Assembly (NCBI GenBank): GCA_016987375.1
Contig: PJRA01000473.1
Coordinates: forward strand, 1,353,735 to 1,417,734
Reading direction: 5' to 3'
Origin: Brachionus koreanus
Taxonomy: Eukaryota; Rotifera; Eurotatoria; Ploima; Brachionidae
DNA: 64,000 bases
Shown: positions 11,866-24,410 of the stretch, in pieces
Position numbering within the stretch: position 1 is the first letter of the stretch
How the letters are laid out: each line of letters starts with the position of its first letter
Translations under genes and position numbers: made by a program
Notes under the pieces: generated by a model
What the model saw: only the letters and a program-made list of their open reading frames with translations
What the model was told of the DNA's origin: nothing
Database searches by the model: none

Positions 11866-13096
11866 CTTGAATTTTAAAGTATACAAATAAATTTTTTAAA
11901 AATGGCTTTTTTTATCTGAAAATGAAACTATTTTATAAAATTATTATAGCTTTTTACAAAATATTTTTGAATTAAAAAAACATGAAAAAATGCTTGTAGC
12001 TTCTAGTACTAAAAAGCTGAATCTTTAATGAAGTTGGAAGATAGAAAATTTTTTTATTGAAAATTATTTATATATTTACTTGAATTTATATATTAGAGGT
12101 TGGTTTTGAAAAGTTGAGATTTTGATCAATTAAAAGCTTAATAAACAGATTTCTATAGCAACTAAGATGTCTTCATTCTTTGATCTCTTTAATTTTATTT
12201 CGATACATTTTTTTCCTAATTTTAAAAATCATGCAACAAGTTTTAGTTCAAAAATTTTTTAACTTTTCCATGCGACATTTAATTTTACCAAAGCTAATTC
12301 TAGATTTTTATCAGAGATGCTTATTTTAGTATGATCTGCAAACATTTTAATAAATAAACTAAAAATGAAAGACTTATAAATGTTACGTTATTTTTCTTAA
12401 GTCAATAAAAATGAGACAGTAGTCAGTAGTTAAATTGCTTTATCTCAATTATATATTCATGGATGACTGTTTGATTAGTTTCCTTACTTGGAAAGGATGG
12501 ATACTTGGAAAGTTGGATCTCTAACATTTTGCGTGTAAAAGCAGTCATCAAGCAGTTCCAACAAAGAATATTCAAATGACTGATCATCTAATCGACAATT
12601 TTTAAAAGCACCAGGATATTTTTTTCTATGAGATATTATTCTAAGTTAATATTTTTTAAAAAAGATTCCAAGCCTCGCACTTTATAATATGAATAAATTT
12701 TGAAAAAGAAAGATTAATCTAAAATTTACGCTTTTAATGATAATTTTATATTTCCTAATGTTTCAAGCTTAAGCATCCATTTTTTATTCCAGGTATTTTG
12801 AAATTCAAATACAAATCGAAAAAAAATTTTCCAATTGTTTCCACTTCAATCAAGCAATAACTTTGGTTTAGATAAAAAATTTAGGACAAAAACTTATAAA
12901 GTATAACTGATTTTCTTCAAAATTGTCTTCATTTTTGGATTTAAAAGTATAAAATTTTAAAAATATATTTTAAAAATTAAAAAAAGAGTTTATTCATTAT
13001 ATAAAATTCCAAATTTTAATTAATTTTAGATTTTATCATAAGACTTATAAAAAATGCATTTGAATTTTAAATATTTTAAAAAATTTTTAGTAATTC

Positions 13097-14680
13097 CTAA
13101 TTCGAAATATCATTAAGTTTTTCAATTTTAGCAATAACTTTATTGTTGTACATTGGAACAAATGCCAAATCATCGGTAGCTTCTTGAAAAACGATGCATT
13201 CTTCATCTAACAAATCGCTTTTTGTCTTAAAAAAATATCGAAAGTTGCCTTTTTTTGTGATCAATTGTTTGAATTGGGCTAAGGTTAAACTACGGCCAGT
13301 AAATGTGGAAATGTATGCAAGATCTTCGCCTGGTAAATAGTAAGCAACAGTTGTTTTAACATTCAAATCTTCTTCGATTTTTTTTATTTTACAATTTTCC
13401 GAATTTTTTTGTCCATTATTTACAAGCCAATCATTAACTCGATCAATTGATGCTATACTTTTGGTTGATATTCCGCTATCAACCGAATTCTGAACATGGT
13501 TGTTTTGACTATCGATATCAACCTCCTTTGATGTTGAGGTTAGCTGATAAAAATGATGGCTCTTTTGATTCTTAGTACCCTGGTTTAGTGATAAATTCGA
13601 CATTTTAACAGAAATGGTAGGCTTGAAATGTGATTTTTTGACACACATCTTAGGACTTTGTATGACGTTATAAACTCGATCAAGATGTTCATCTAGTTGG
13701 CTATCGACTTCTTCATTTGCATGCAAATTGCTGTTTGATAACGATCTTTTTTTAAGTTTATGATCTCCGCTCATGTTTAGTAAGTAAGCTTCCAGTTTAG
13801 ATGCAACAAGATCGAAAAATTTTTTTGGATCTGCTTCTGAAAGAGGTATTTGTGCTTTTTTAGGCATATTTGTTTTAAGCATTACAGTTGGTTCGTCAGG
13901 ATCAGGTTGAAACTCTGGCATATTAATAGTTACATTTCTATTAGCCATTAAATTTTTCTTTATATTTTTATCCAATTTAGAATAACGATCATCATGAGAA
14001 ACTACTGACTGTATCTCACTGTCTTGACAACTAACTGTTACAGGTTTAGTAATTACACTGTATGGATTAGGAGGCATATGATTTCTTAAAGATTTAACGT
14101 TGAGAGATAAGGTTGACTCGTTTAATTGATTGATAGAACGATTGCTTGTAGAAAATTGAGAAGAATTTTTATAAAATTTTTTCTGATGGCCGATTGACGC
14201 GGAAGATATTGTTTTGTTGCCTCTATTTTTTTGACTAGGTTTTGTTTGATCTCCCAAAAATTCCTCAAATTGATAAGATTTTTTTTCTGAACTACTCATT
14301 TCGATATTGTCTAGATAAATTTTTGAATTGATAAATAAAGGATAGTATTCTTTTTCCAATATTTTCTTGATTTCATTTTTTACCGCTTTAAAAATGCTCT
14401 CGTTGTAGGTGCTTTTTTTAAGACTTTCGCATAATTTTTGTTTCAGTTCTTCGTTTAGATAAGGCAACTGGTTTTTAACGAAACAGGCCTGGTAGGTTTT
14501 TTCCAAAATTTGTTTTATCCGATGACGATCATCCACTCTTTGATTATGGAAGCAAGAACAAATTAAATATAAAGTGAGTAGGTTATCACTTGAATTGTTG
14601 AACTCTTTTAAAAAAAGAGCAAAAAGTTTTCGACCAGAGTCGTTCTGAAGAAGCGTATCCAAGTCGTTTTTTTGTGACAT
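13097..14680 (-). CDS. Axin: Axin, Wnt destruction-complex scaffold (short form)
   Basis: A single-exon 527-residue protein; vertebrate Axin is over 800. The RGS domain that binds APC starts almost at the first residue (about 5-120). A segment DPKKFFDLVASKLEAYLL (about 282) corresponds to the GSK3-binding helix, and SQLDEHLDRVYNVIQSPK (about 324) to the beta-catenin-binding helix. The DIX polymerisation domain fills the C-terminus (about 440-523). The combination RGS plus DIX in this order is diagnostic of Axin. The N-terminal tankyrase-binding motif of vertebrate Axin is not present before the RGS domain. The start ATG is the first in frame, and no upstream exon was seen in the 680 bases before CEP290. 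It acts in the cytoplasm to promote beta-catenin phosphorylation. Confidence 0.92.
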   Translation of the reverse strand: MSQKNDLDTLLQNDSGRKLFALFLKEFNNSSDNLLTLYLICSCFHNQRVDDRHRIKQILEKTYQACFVKNQLPYLNEELKQKLCESLKKSTYNESIFKAVKNEIKKILEKEYYPLFINSKIYLDNIEMSSSEKKSYQFEEFLGDQTKPSQKNRGNKTISSASIGHQKKFYKNSSQFSTSNRSINQLNESTLSLNVKSLRNHMPPNPYSVITKPVTVSCQDSEIQSVVSHDDRYSKLDKNIKKNLMANRNVTINMPEFQPDPDEPTVMLKTNMPKKAQIPLSEADPKKFFDLVASKLEAYLLNMSGDHKLKKRSLSNSNLHANEEVDSQLDEHLDRVYNVIQSPKMCVKKSHFKPTISVKMSNLSLNQGTKNQKSHHFYQLTSTSKEVDIDSQNNHVQNSVDSGISTKSIASIDRVNDWLVNNGQKNSENCKIKKIEEDLNVKTTVAYYLPGEDLAYISTFTGRSLTLAQFKQLITKKGNFRYFFKTKSDLLDEECIVFQEATDDLAFVPMYNNKVIAKIEKLNDISN

Positions 14681-15360
14681 TTCTTTTTAATCTTATAGCA
14701 TTTTTCTTAAATTAGCAATATTTGATTTATTTAATGATATATAACATGTCCGATTGTATCAAACATTAATTTAAAACAGACTTTTTATATATGCAGTAAT
14801 TATATGCTGCGCTGATTTGAATTTAACGAGTATGTTTCATTAGTTTTGTCTTAAAAAAAAACTTGTCGATTAATTGAGACTTGTGGATATGCATATCTTT
14901 AATCTTTTGGTTTTAAAGCCTCTTTTTTTTATTTAAGAGACACTGAATTATTTCAAGTTTTAAATTACAGAACTCTTATAACTCATCAAACAAAGGATCA
15001 AATGTTTGTTTTGAGTCAATTATATTTCCTAGCAAATTTTCTCTCATGATTTAAATTGCTATCATATATTCTAAGGTCAAGATTCAATTTTAGTCTGGTT
15101 TCTTTTCAAAGATCATGTTTCACGGCTTTTGAACAGAGCTATAGTTCAATTTTTCTTAGATATTTTGATAATAAAAAGATACTTTGATAATCTAATTTTT
15201 GTCTTTTATTTTAGAAAATTTGAAAAAAAAAATAAAGGATAAAAAGTTTTGTGAATAAAAAAAATAACTTGATTAATTATTATCGGTAATTATATTTCCT
15301 TTTTAGTATGTAAACTTTTACAACCTAAAATGTTCTTGATAGTAAAAAAAATATTAAACA
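14681..15360. other. Spacer between CEP290 (upstream) and Axin
   Basis: Both neighbours are on the minus strand, so this holds the CEP290 3' UTR and the Axin promoter side. I see no further coding sequence, and in particular no exon carrying a tankyrase-binding motif or more CEP290 C-terminus. Confidence 0.45.
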
Positions 15361-18300
15361 TTAAGATTTTTTCTTTAAAGAATCATTTTCTTTTTGAAGT
15401 TTTTGTATAATTTTTTTCATTAAAGCTATTGTTTTCTCTAGTTCTATTGTCGTTTTACCCGATTCACCAATCTTAAATAAATTAGTTGTTTAATCAATTA
15501 GAAAAACAGAGAAAAATACTTTTTTAACACTCGATGATGTTGAAGAAGAACTATTTAAGTCTTCAAATTTGGAATTTTCCTTTTTTAAATAATCAACTAA
15601 GTTTTCTAATTCTTCTATTCTATTGCATTTTCTTAAACAGCCAAATTAAAATTTACTATAGCATTAAACATTTTAAGCTTTAGACAAACTTTTTCAACAA
15701 GCTGTTTTCTTCTTTTAATTTTTGTACTTCAGTATTCAGTTGTAATTTATTCTCATTCCTTGTGTTATATGAATTAAAGTTGCCTTTTGATTTTGCTAAT
15801 TTAAGCTTTTCTATTTCATCTTGCAGAATTTTATTTTCATTCATTATATCATTGTTAACTAGCCGATTCAGCCTAGCTATCTTAAAAAAAAATAGTGATT
15901 TTTAAGCAAGATTTTAGAAATGAAAAAATTTACTTCAACTTCAAGATCACTTTTTTCACGGATTAAAACTGCATTTTCGCTGAGAACATAATTATATCGT
16001 GTTTTCCAATGCTCTAATTCTGTTTTTATCGAATGAAAATTTTCATTACTTTGCTTATCATCAACTTTTTGCACGGTTCTAAATTATATGTGTATAAGCT
16101 AGAATTCATTTAAATATTTTTTGAAAAGTGAAAATTAACAGATCAGAATGTTGTTTAAAAAAAAGAGCCAAAAATTTCTATAATGGATGGCTTATTGGAT
16201 GATGCTTTTTCTGGTACGTTTTCACATTTCTGAAATTGATGATTTAAGTTAAGTTAAAAAAAATATTACTTAATTATAATTTTTTCAGTTCCAGATTTTT
16301 TAGGACTCTGAAACGATAATAAAAATAATATTTAAACGATTTTAAAATTTATTCAATTATTTACTTTGCTTCTACTTAATTTTTCTGAGTTTTCAACCAT
16401 TTCTTGTCTTTGTTTCTTAAGTTTGTCTTCTAAATTTTGAATTTTTCGCTTAAGAGCATCTGTTTCACTAGATTTGGTACCTAAATTTGTGCCAATTTTA
16501 TTTGTTGAAAACATTTTCACATCATCAATTAATTTTTGATTATCGTCTAAAATTTTTTTCAACTTTTCATCTTTGGATTCTAGGAAAATGAAGATTTAAA
16601 ATAAAATTTGAAAAAATAAATTTTAAACTCTACTATTTTGAGATCGAAGAAAATTTAATTCCAAGACTAATTCCTCATTTTCTTTTGTTTTTTCTTTAAG
16701 ATTTTTTTTCAGTTTTACCATTTCTTCGCCAATTGAATATAATTTCTCTTGGTATTCAGCTGTTGTTTTGTCAATCAGATTTCGAATTTTCTTTTCATTA
16801 GTTTGATCCTGAGATCTTGATATCAAATGATTTTCAGTTAACTCTAGCATGTTGGCCCTTAACTCATTTAATGCTTTATTTAAACATTTGTGTTGCTCTT
16901 CTTTTTCATTTAGTTGTTTTTTTAAGTTTTCTACAAGTTGTTTGATTTCAGATGAAGGCGATTGATTACTCAGTTGCTTTTGATTTTCCAATTCATTTAG
17001 AACTTTGTTAATTTCTGATTCTTTTTCGGCGACTCGCGATCTGTATTCCTCAATCTGTAAATTGAATCGATCAACTGTCTCAACATTCTCTTGTTGACAT
17101 TTATTTAATTCTTCGGTTGTTTTTTGTTTTAAAAATTCATATCTTGCTTTCCAGTTGTCTATTTCAGAATTTAACTTTTTTATATTCAATTTTAACGCAC
17201 TAATAGTATTGTCTTGCTCTACAGTAACCTCTTCGAGTTCATGTAGTCTATTTAATTGGGTTTTATTCATGAGTAGTGGGGAATTTCCATTTGCAGAATT
17301 TAATTCTTGTCTAAATTTTTTCAAATTACTATCTCTGGTCAAATTTAGCTTATCTAGTAGGTTGGTGATCTCTAGTTCATGTTGTTTGTTAATATTTGTT
17401 ATTTCATCTCTGGCTAGCTTAAGCATATCTTGGTATTTCATGATACTTTCTTCTCTTTGTTTAAGAAGATTTTGGAGACTTTCAATTGTTGCTTGTGCTG
17501 CTTTTACAGGAGTTTCGCAAGGATCTGCATTAGGATCTACAGCTTTTTTCATTGAATTTTTTATAAATTGATCTCGGTCAATTGAAGAAGGAAGTCTTAA
17601 TCTCAGGTCTGTAATTGCTTTGTCTCTAATATTGACTTCACTTTCTAATTTTCTATTTGATTCTTCTAAATCTTGAATACGCTTTTTACTTAATTCAGTC
17701 TGTATTTTTGCCTCCGCCAAAAGTTTAATATGTGATCGAATTATATTCATCGCTTGCTCCAATTGATTCGATATAGGAAGAGTTTGATCAGGCATGTTGC
17801 CACTTATTTCTTCAAACTAAAATATTTAATCATTAATATATCAATAGTTTATTAACTTAATTTAAAATTCAAGGAATAAAAAATTGATTTAATTTCTTTA
17901 AATGCGAATTCGTTCATTAAGAAAGTAAAAACTAGCTATTGCATCCCAGCAGCTTAGATCCAAAAATTTTACCTAAAATTAGTTAGAAAATTTTAATGCC
18001 TTAGATTATCTAAAATTGTTTAGCATAAAATAGAAAAAATTTCTAATAGGGCATTTTTTGTGTATTGTAATTTTTTTTTAAATTTTAATTTTCTGGCTTG
18101 GTTTTTATTATTAATTTTAATTTAACCTTTAAAAAAGTCAATTAGACAACTTAGTTTTATAAATTATAAAAAGATTGAGAATTAAGACAAATTCTGTAAA
18201 TATTCAAGTGTAAAAAATAACTATTGAAAATTGGAAATGAGTTCAAGAATTTTTCCTTAGAAGATGTGATTCTTAATGTTATTTAATTTAAATACTTTTG

Positions 18301-21300
18301 AAATTGGCGAGATTTTTTTTTAATAATTGACCAAAATTCTTCTTTATATTTTTAAATATTTAAGGTAACGTAATTGTTCGTTTTTTAAGATAAGTCATTT
18401 TATGTCATAATGTACGATAATGACATGTTCTTTTATAAAGAATACTGGTTAACATTTTTGATTTATAAAAATTAACTAAATCTTTTTTTAAAAATTGAAA
18501 ACTTTTGTAAAAAAACAAACTTAATAAAACTAATAAAACTTAATTTGTAGAAAAAATTTTTCCAAATATTTAATTTAGTATTAGTTTTAAAAAATTACGT
18601 TAATAGCTAAATTTTCAATCATCTGTTGTTGTTTTCTCAAGTGCTCAATAGTTCGCTCAAGATCTGCTTCTCTATGCTCCCAAATTATCATTTTTTGATC
18701 GAATTCACTTTCAATTTTTAAATTTTCTTCTTCTAAGGCAATAATGTTTGTTTCATGTTTTCGGTTCATTTCTTGTAGAAATTTTATCTTTTGAATTAAC
18801 AAAAAAAATTAAGACCGAATACTTTAACTAAATAAGCAAATTACCTCATCTTTATATCTTTGATTAGCACGTTCTAATTTTAAATTCATCATTTTAATGC
18901 TCTCAATTTTTTTAAAAGAATCTAAAAATTTTTCATTGAATCTAACACTTCCATCTTTACCAATTATGGCAGATGCTTTCAATAAATCGATTTCTTTTAA
19001 GCGAGCCTCATATTCGGCTAAACGGTCCCCTATTTCATGTTTTTCTTGATTTATTTGTGTTAGTTTTTCATTTAATTCTTGCTGTATTTTGGCCAGTTTG
19101 TCTTTAGCTAAATTGAATTTTTCTTGCTGTTTTAATGGTATTGAACCGGCATATTTATGTCTCAAATCTTGAATAGTTGATCTCAAATAAAATATTTTTG
19201 ATATGTATTCTTTTTTAGAAGTAAAAAAATCATAATTGTCTCTATCATATTTTTGTTCTGTTCGGATCAATTGAGCTTCTAATTTTTTGCATTTTGATTC
19301 AGCATATTGTAGTTTTCGGATGGCAGTTGCCTCTGATATTTGCATCAAAATTAGCTGTCGATGAAGTTTACCTATATTATTTGAGTCTTCATTTATAGAC
19401 TGAATTTCAATTAAATCAAGGTTTTCGACCTTTACTTTACTTATGTCATTTATAAACTTAGTAGATGCAGCTTGATAAAGAGTTATTTCGGTTAGCTCAC
19501 GAAGTCTCGATATTTCGAGCTTGAGGATGGTCTCTTGTTTTTCTAACTCTTTTATTCTTGCCTTGTCTTGGTCATTTAGAAATTTCGGGACATATTCGGA
19601 CAATTTTTCTTTAAGCTGTTGTTCACTTTTTTCTAGTTGCAAATATTTTTTTGACAGCTGAGAGAAATTATGTTCTAACTCAATATTTCTATTTTCAATG
19701 TCTCTCAATAAAAGTCTTTGCTGGTCATACATTTTCTGAGCGTGATCGGCCTTCTGTCGTTCATTTAGTTCTTTCATTTCTAAAGCTGTTAAACGTTTAG
19801 CCAATGATATAAGTGAAGAATCACTTTCAGTTTTTTTAAACGATTGACCAGGTATGGAAAAAGTTTTCATTCTTTCCAATGTTTCTTCCATGGTATTAGC
19901 TTTTTCTTTAGCAGTTTCTAGCTCTTGTTTTAAAAATTCAAGTTCGCTTAAATATTTTTTATTTATTTCTTCTGTCTGTTGCAAAGATACACTCAATTGT
20001 TCACTTCGATCTTGTTTATCTAAAATTTGTCGATAATTTTCCACCACTTGATTATACTCTTTGTTAACTTTATCAAGCTTCGACGACGGTACACACTCTT
20101 CTAATTGAACTTGCAAACTAGATATTTTAAAATTTGCTAGATCTTTGTATCTTTCCAAATAACCAAGACGCTGCTGGACAGCAATCTCGGCCTCGACCAA
20201 CTCTACCTTTAATTTCTTATTTTCTTTTTCTATAGTTGAATTTAACTCTTCTAATGCCACACATTTTCGTTGCATAGTTCTTTCATTTGAACGAATCACA
20301 AACATTTGCCGTGAATTTTCTGCAATGCGCTTTCGAATATCAGGTTCTTCTTTTTGAAGTGTTTCGAGAAGTCTCTATAATTTTTTTTAATATATAAAAA
20401 AATTAGTTTAGAGACAAATATATAAATTATATTATAACTTTTTATGACTGACATTACATGAATAAAAAACAAATAAAGGAAATAACAAAAGGGGTTCATA
20501 AGACCCCTCCGGTTATCATCTTGGCTTGACGAATTTTTTTATTGATTCTAAAAGATTACAAATGGCAAATTTAGTACTAAAAATAGAAATTTGGATTAGA
20601 ATAAAAGAACAGTGTATAAAATTATATTTTTATTATATCCAATCTCCGTAAGTGCTACTGTACAATTTCTTATTTCTTTCCTGAACCGTCAAATATTTTA
20701 ACATGCGTAACCTGTAACTCTCTTTTCAATATATCTTTTTAATTTTTAATTTTCCAAGTCAAGTTATAATTTTGGTTTTGATTTATAAAAGCTGATTTAA
20801 AAGACAATTTTTTATTACCTCATATTCTTGAAGTTTAACAGAATCAATGGCCACTGTATCATTTAAATTTTTTATTGTTTTCAAAAGATTTTCTTTTTCA
20901 ATTTTGGCTTGTGTAGTTTGATCGATAAAATCTTTATATAACAAGCTCATTTGATGCCTTGAAACTGATAATTTTCTCTTTAAACTCTCAAGTTCTTTTT
21001 CAGCTTTAGAACTCAATTTTTGATTCTCTTCCAACTCCTTTAAAAAAAAAACAATTTTATTAAATGCATCATAATGTCATATTTACTTGTAATGTATCTA
21101 TTAAGTATTCATTTAAAGCTGTTATGATATCTTGGCTGGATGGTGCCATATCAGGAGAAAGTTTAAATGGCTTAAAGATTTCTTTAGCTGCAGAATTCGA
21201 ATTCATTATATGAACTTCATCATTTAATTTTTCTATTTCTTCTTGTGATTTCATTAATGAAAACTGAGTTTTTTTTAGCTCAGACTTAGTAGCCACAATT

Positions 21301-23725
21301 TCACTTCTTAATTCCTCGTTTCGCCCCTGCAAAAAATCAATTTCACTTTTTAGAGCCAGTGTTATTGAATCAGTGTTAGACTCGGCCAAGATTTTATTTA
21401 AAAATTCATATGATTTAATGTTTGATCGAAACGTTTTATTTGCCTCCATCTCATCCAATAATTTTTCTAGTGTAGGACACTTGATCAAGTACTCTTTGGA
21501 TTTAGCTTTGCCTAAGCCAACATTTTTTATTTCATGGTTTATTTCCTCCAAACTTTTTTTCAACATATTATTCTCTTGCTGAATCTCAAGTAAATGCTGT
21601 AATTGCAGTTCATTACGCTTTATTAAATTATTCACTTCTGGAGATTTTTTTTCTTCTCTTGGACTTTTCTTTTCCGATTGACGAGAATCTTTTCTTTTAC
21701 GATCATATTCAAAATCATCAAAATCTTCGTTCAGAATATTTTCTAACACTCCAGTTGATCGAACTTGTTTAGCCAAAAGTCGCATTTTTTTTCTTAATTT
21801 AAGCTGATCTTCGTATAATTGTTCATTTTCTCGTTGAAGCATATAAATTTCAGATCTATTTTCTTGATCTCGATTAAATTTAAGGTCTTTAAGTTCTTCT
21901 ATGTCAATTTTCTCTCTAGGCTCCATGTTTAATTTTGCTCTTAGCATATCATTTTCCTCTAAAATTGAATTTAGCGTTTCATCCAATTTGTTAATTTGAT
22001 TTAATCTCTTGTTTATATCTCGATCGCGTATTTTAATTTGAGTTTTTAGTTCTTTGATTTCATTAACTGCTTGCTGCAATTGGTAATCTCCAGACTCATA
22101 TTCACGTAATCTATTTAGGGCTTCAAGAAGTTCTGTTTCTTTATTTATCAATTGATTTTCATTTTCCTTTAAACGTGTATTTATTTCCTTTAGTATTTCT
22201 TCCAAGTGAAAAATTTTTTGCTCTGCCTGCTTATTAATATTATAGTAAGCACTTTTTGAATACATTTTAGCATCTTGTTAAGAAATTTACTAAATATCAT
22301 TAGACTTTAATTGTAATTACTTTCATTCATCGCTTGATTTAATGCGGCAATTTGATTTCTACTTTTGTCCATTTCTTCAGTTGATTCTTTAATTTGCTTC
22401 TTTAACAAGTCGATTTCATTATCTTTGGCTTTTATTATCTTAAAAAATTAATTAATTTTTTTTTTTTTTTTAATTTAAACAAAAAACTTTTTGTAGAGCT
22501 GAAACTGATGCTTTATCAGAGTCCATGTTTTGTCTAGCTAAACTTTCCCTCAAATGAGTAATTATATCGTTAAGATGATCAATCTCTTTCATTTTGTCAT
22601 CTATAATATTCTTGTATTCTGAAATGGCCTCGTCTACTTTTAACATAATTGCTGATTCTTGGTTAGTATTAGTTTTGATCCATTGTTCATAATTTTCAAC
22701 ACGAGATTTGAGTATTTCATTTTCCTTATTCAATTCATTTATTTGATCGTCAGTATGCTGTTGAAGAATCTATTAAAGAAAAATTAAAATAAAATCAAAG
22801 TTTGACAGAAATTTTCAAACTAAAATCTTACTCTAAATTTTCTAATTTCTTCCTTATTTTTGAATGATTCTAGTTCTACTTCCTGCATTGTCGATTTGTT
22901 ATTTTCCAAAAGACCATAAACTCTTTGAACTTCGTCATTTAAATCATCAATTTCTTTGTCTTTTTCATTTAAATATGAATTCAACTCTCGGATCTTTTGC
23001 TTGGTTTTATCATCTTCAGGTCGAAATTTCTTCTCAATGAATTGCTCCCTCGTCTTTCGTAGGTCATTGATATCTTCTCTTTGTCTTTCATTCTTAAATT
23101 TTGTAAAGAATGTTAATAAATGTATTTCAATTTTAAAAATAAACCTCATTCTTCAAAGATCCAATTTTCTTCTCTAAATCTGCGACTTTAGCTTTGAGCT
23201 TAAATAATAAAAATATAATTTGTAAGTTTTTTATCGAAACGAAGCAATTTTGTATACTTTATCTTTTTCTGTTTTTTCTTGAAATAACTTATCATTGGCT
23301 TCTTTTAAATCGTCTCTTAATTCATCTGCTTTTTTTTCTAATTTCTCAAAATCGAATGCTTCTCTAGTCCCCGAAAGGTTAGGATCAAGTTGATATTTTT
23401 CTAGTTGTTTTTCTGCATATTCTATTTGTTCTTTAAGATCAGTCTCTAAAAATTTTATGAATTTTAATTTTCAATTTTATCTGAGGCTTAATAAATTACC
23501 CTTTTTTAAAGCATCTTCTGTTTGTTTTTGAAGGTATTCAATTGATAATTTATTTTCTTCGTAGACCTTGAGTGCAACATCACGCAATAATTTAAAACTG
23601 GGCAGTAATTCTTCTGAATCTAAGTCACCATCCAATTTAATTTGCTGTAAAACTTGAAAAAATTCATCAAACTTATCATCATCATCTTGATCGAATTTAT
23701 TCAAGTCTTTCAATTTTTTTACCAT
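15361..23725 (-). CDS. CEP290: CEP290 ciliary transition-zone protein (multi-exon)
   Basis: A long coiled-coil protein split into many exons with mostly short introns. Coding blocks (approximate, high to low): 23725-23503, 23450-23255, 23200-23142, 23095-22830, 22770-22485, 22441-22320, 22265-21087, 21034-20818, 20375-18847, 18790-18597, 17817-16632, 16575-16365, 16080-15935, 15880-15684, 15630-15530, 15480-15361. Landmarks of CEP290 are clear: APSSQDIITALNEYLIDTLQ, RLGYLERYKDLANFKI, MKELNERQKADHAQKMY, a PLKQQEKF segment, and SGKTTIELEKTIALMKK near the end. The protein connects axonemal microtubules to the membrane at the ciliary gate. It stops (TCT TAA at 15363-15361) soon after the SGKT...ELEKTI segment, which in the human protein is followed by about 230 further residues. 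The exon edges are not all fixed. Confidence 0.9.
17818..18596 (-). other. Longest CEP290 intron
   Basis: About 780 bases without coding potential between two CEP290 exons, unusually long against the 45-70-base introns typical of this locus. Low-complexity A+T sequence; no recognisable element. Confidence 0.45.
20376..20817 (-). other. CEP290 intron with a hairpin repeat
   Basis: A 440-base intron. Its GC-richer patch at about 20488-20515 (AGGGGTTCATAAGACCCCTCC) is a perfect or near-perfect hairpin that resembles, in reverse orientation, the GAGGGG...AACCC hairpin at 11830-11850. This suggests a small transposon relic. Confidence 0.4.
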
Positions 23726-24410
23726 TTTTGTTCAAAACGGAAGCGAAATCATAAAAATTTTAACGAAAGAAATTTTCAAATTAAATATTTTACTTTAATG
23801 ATCGAAATTGAAAATTTTACAAAATATGCAAAATGACCTTTGATTAAAAGTTGCTTAGCAACCTTTTCTAATTTTTAAACTACATAATTTCAATTTGTCT
23901 TCATCAAATATAACAGATGAATAAAAAAAAATTCTTTAAACTAAATCTTCATTTTCATATTTAAATTTAAAAGTCTTATTTATAATGAGATCAGTTATTT
24001 AGACAATTTTTGGAAAAAATTGATGCAATATGTATTTTAGATATTTATATTACTTCATCTATGATAATCATTAAATAAAATTTTTAAACTTAAACATTTT
24101 TAATATTTAATATTTGACTCGATTAACGCCAATTATTGCAATTTATTTCATTATTTTATTTTGTTCTCTGTATAACTAAAAAATTCTGATTGAATTCTGA
24201 CAGTTGGAAAAAATTTTTGATTAAAAAACAAACTAAATAAAATGGTTGATTGTTTTGCCTAACTTTGACATTGTAAATCGCTATATATAATATAATAAAT
24301 TTGCTTTAACTTATACGTAAATAAAATTATAAATTCTATAATAATTTTTATGTTCTTATAATTAAAATTTGCCATTTTCTTTTGGTATTTTTTCAATTAA
24401 GATTAGAAAA
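23726..24410. promoter_or_regulatory. Divergent promoter region of CEP290 and Rab33
   Basis: About 685 bases separate the two start codons, which point away from each other. It must hold both promoters and 5' UTRs. No obvious X-box or TATA element can be asserted by eye. An AG acceptor (TTAG at 24403-24406) just before the Rab33 ATG suggests a possible 5' UTR intron. Confidence 0.4.

Larger units (their letters stand above)
10064..13096. other. Intergenic spacer with repeat relics
   Basis: No gene is supported. It contains a LINE-tail-like repeat (10885-11010) and a piggyBac-like end or hairpin (11816-11865), annotated separately. The remainder is low-complexity A+T sequence. Confidence 0.5.

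Noticed and set aside
17155..17571. 138-residue plus-strand frame rich in Ser/Phe
   Set aside because: It is the antisense shadow of a CEP290 coiled-coil exon; Lys/Glu-rich coding DNA often leaves the reverse strand open.
24369..24410. N-terminal extension of the Rab33 protein
   Set aside because: It starts at TTG; the ATG at 24411 is the first credible start and lies just after a possible splice acceptor.
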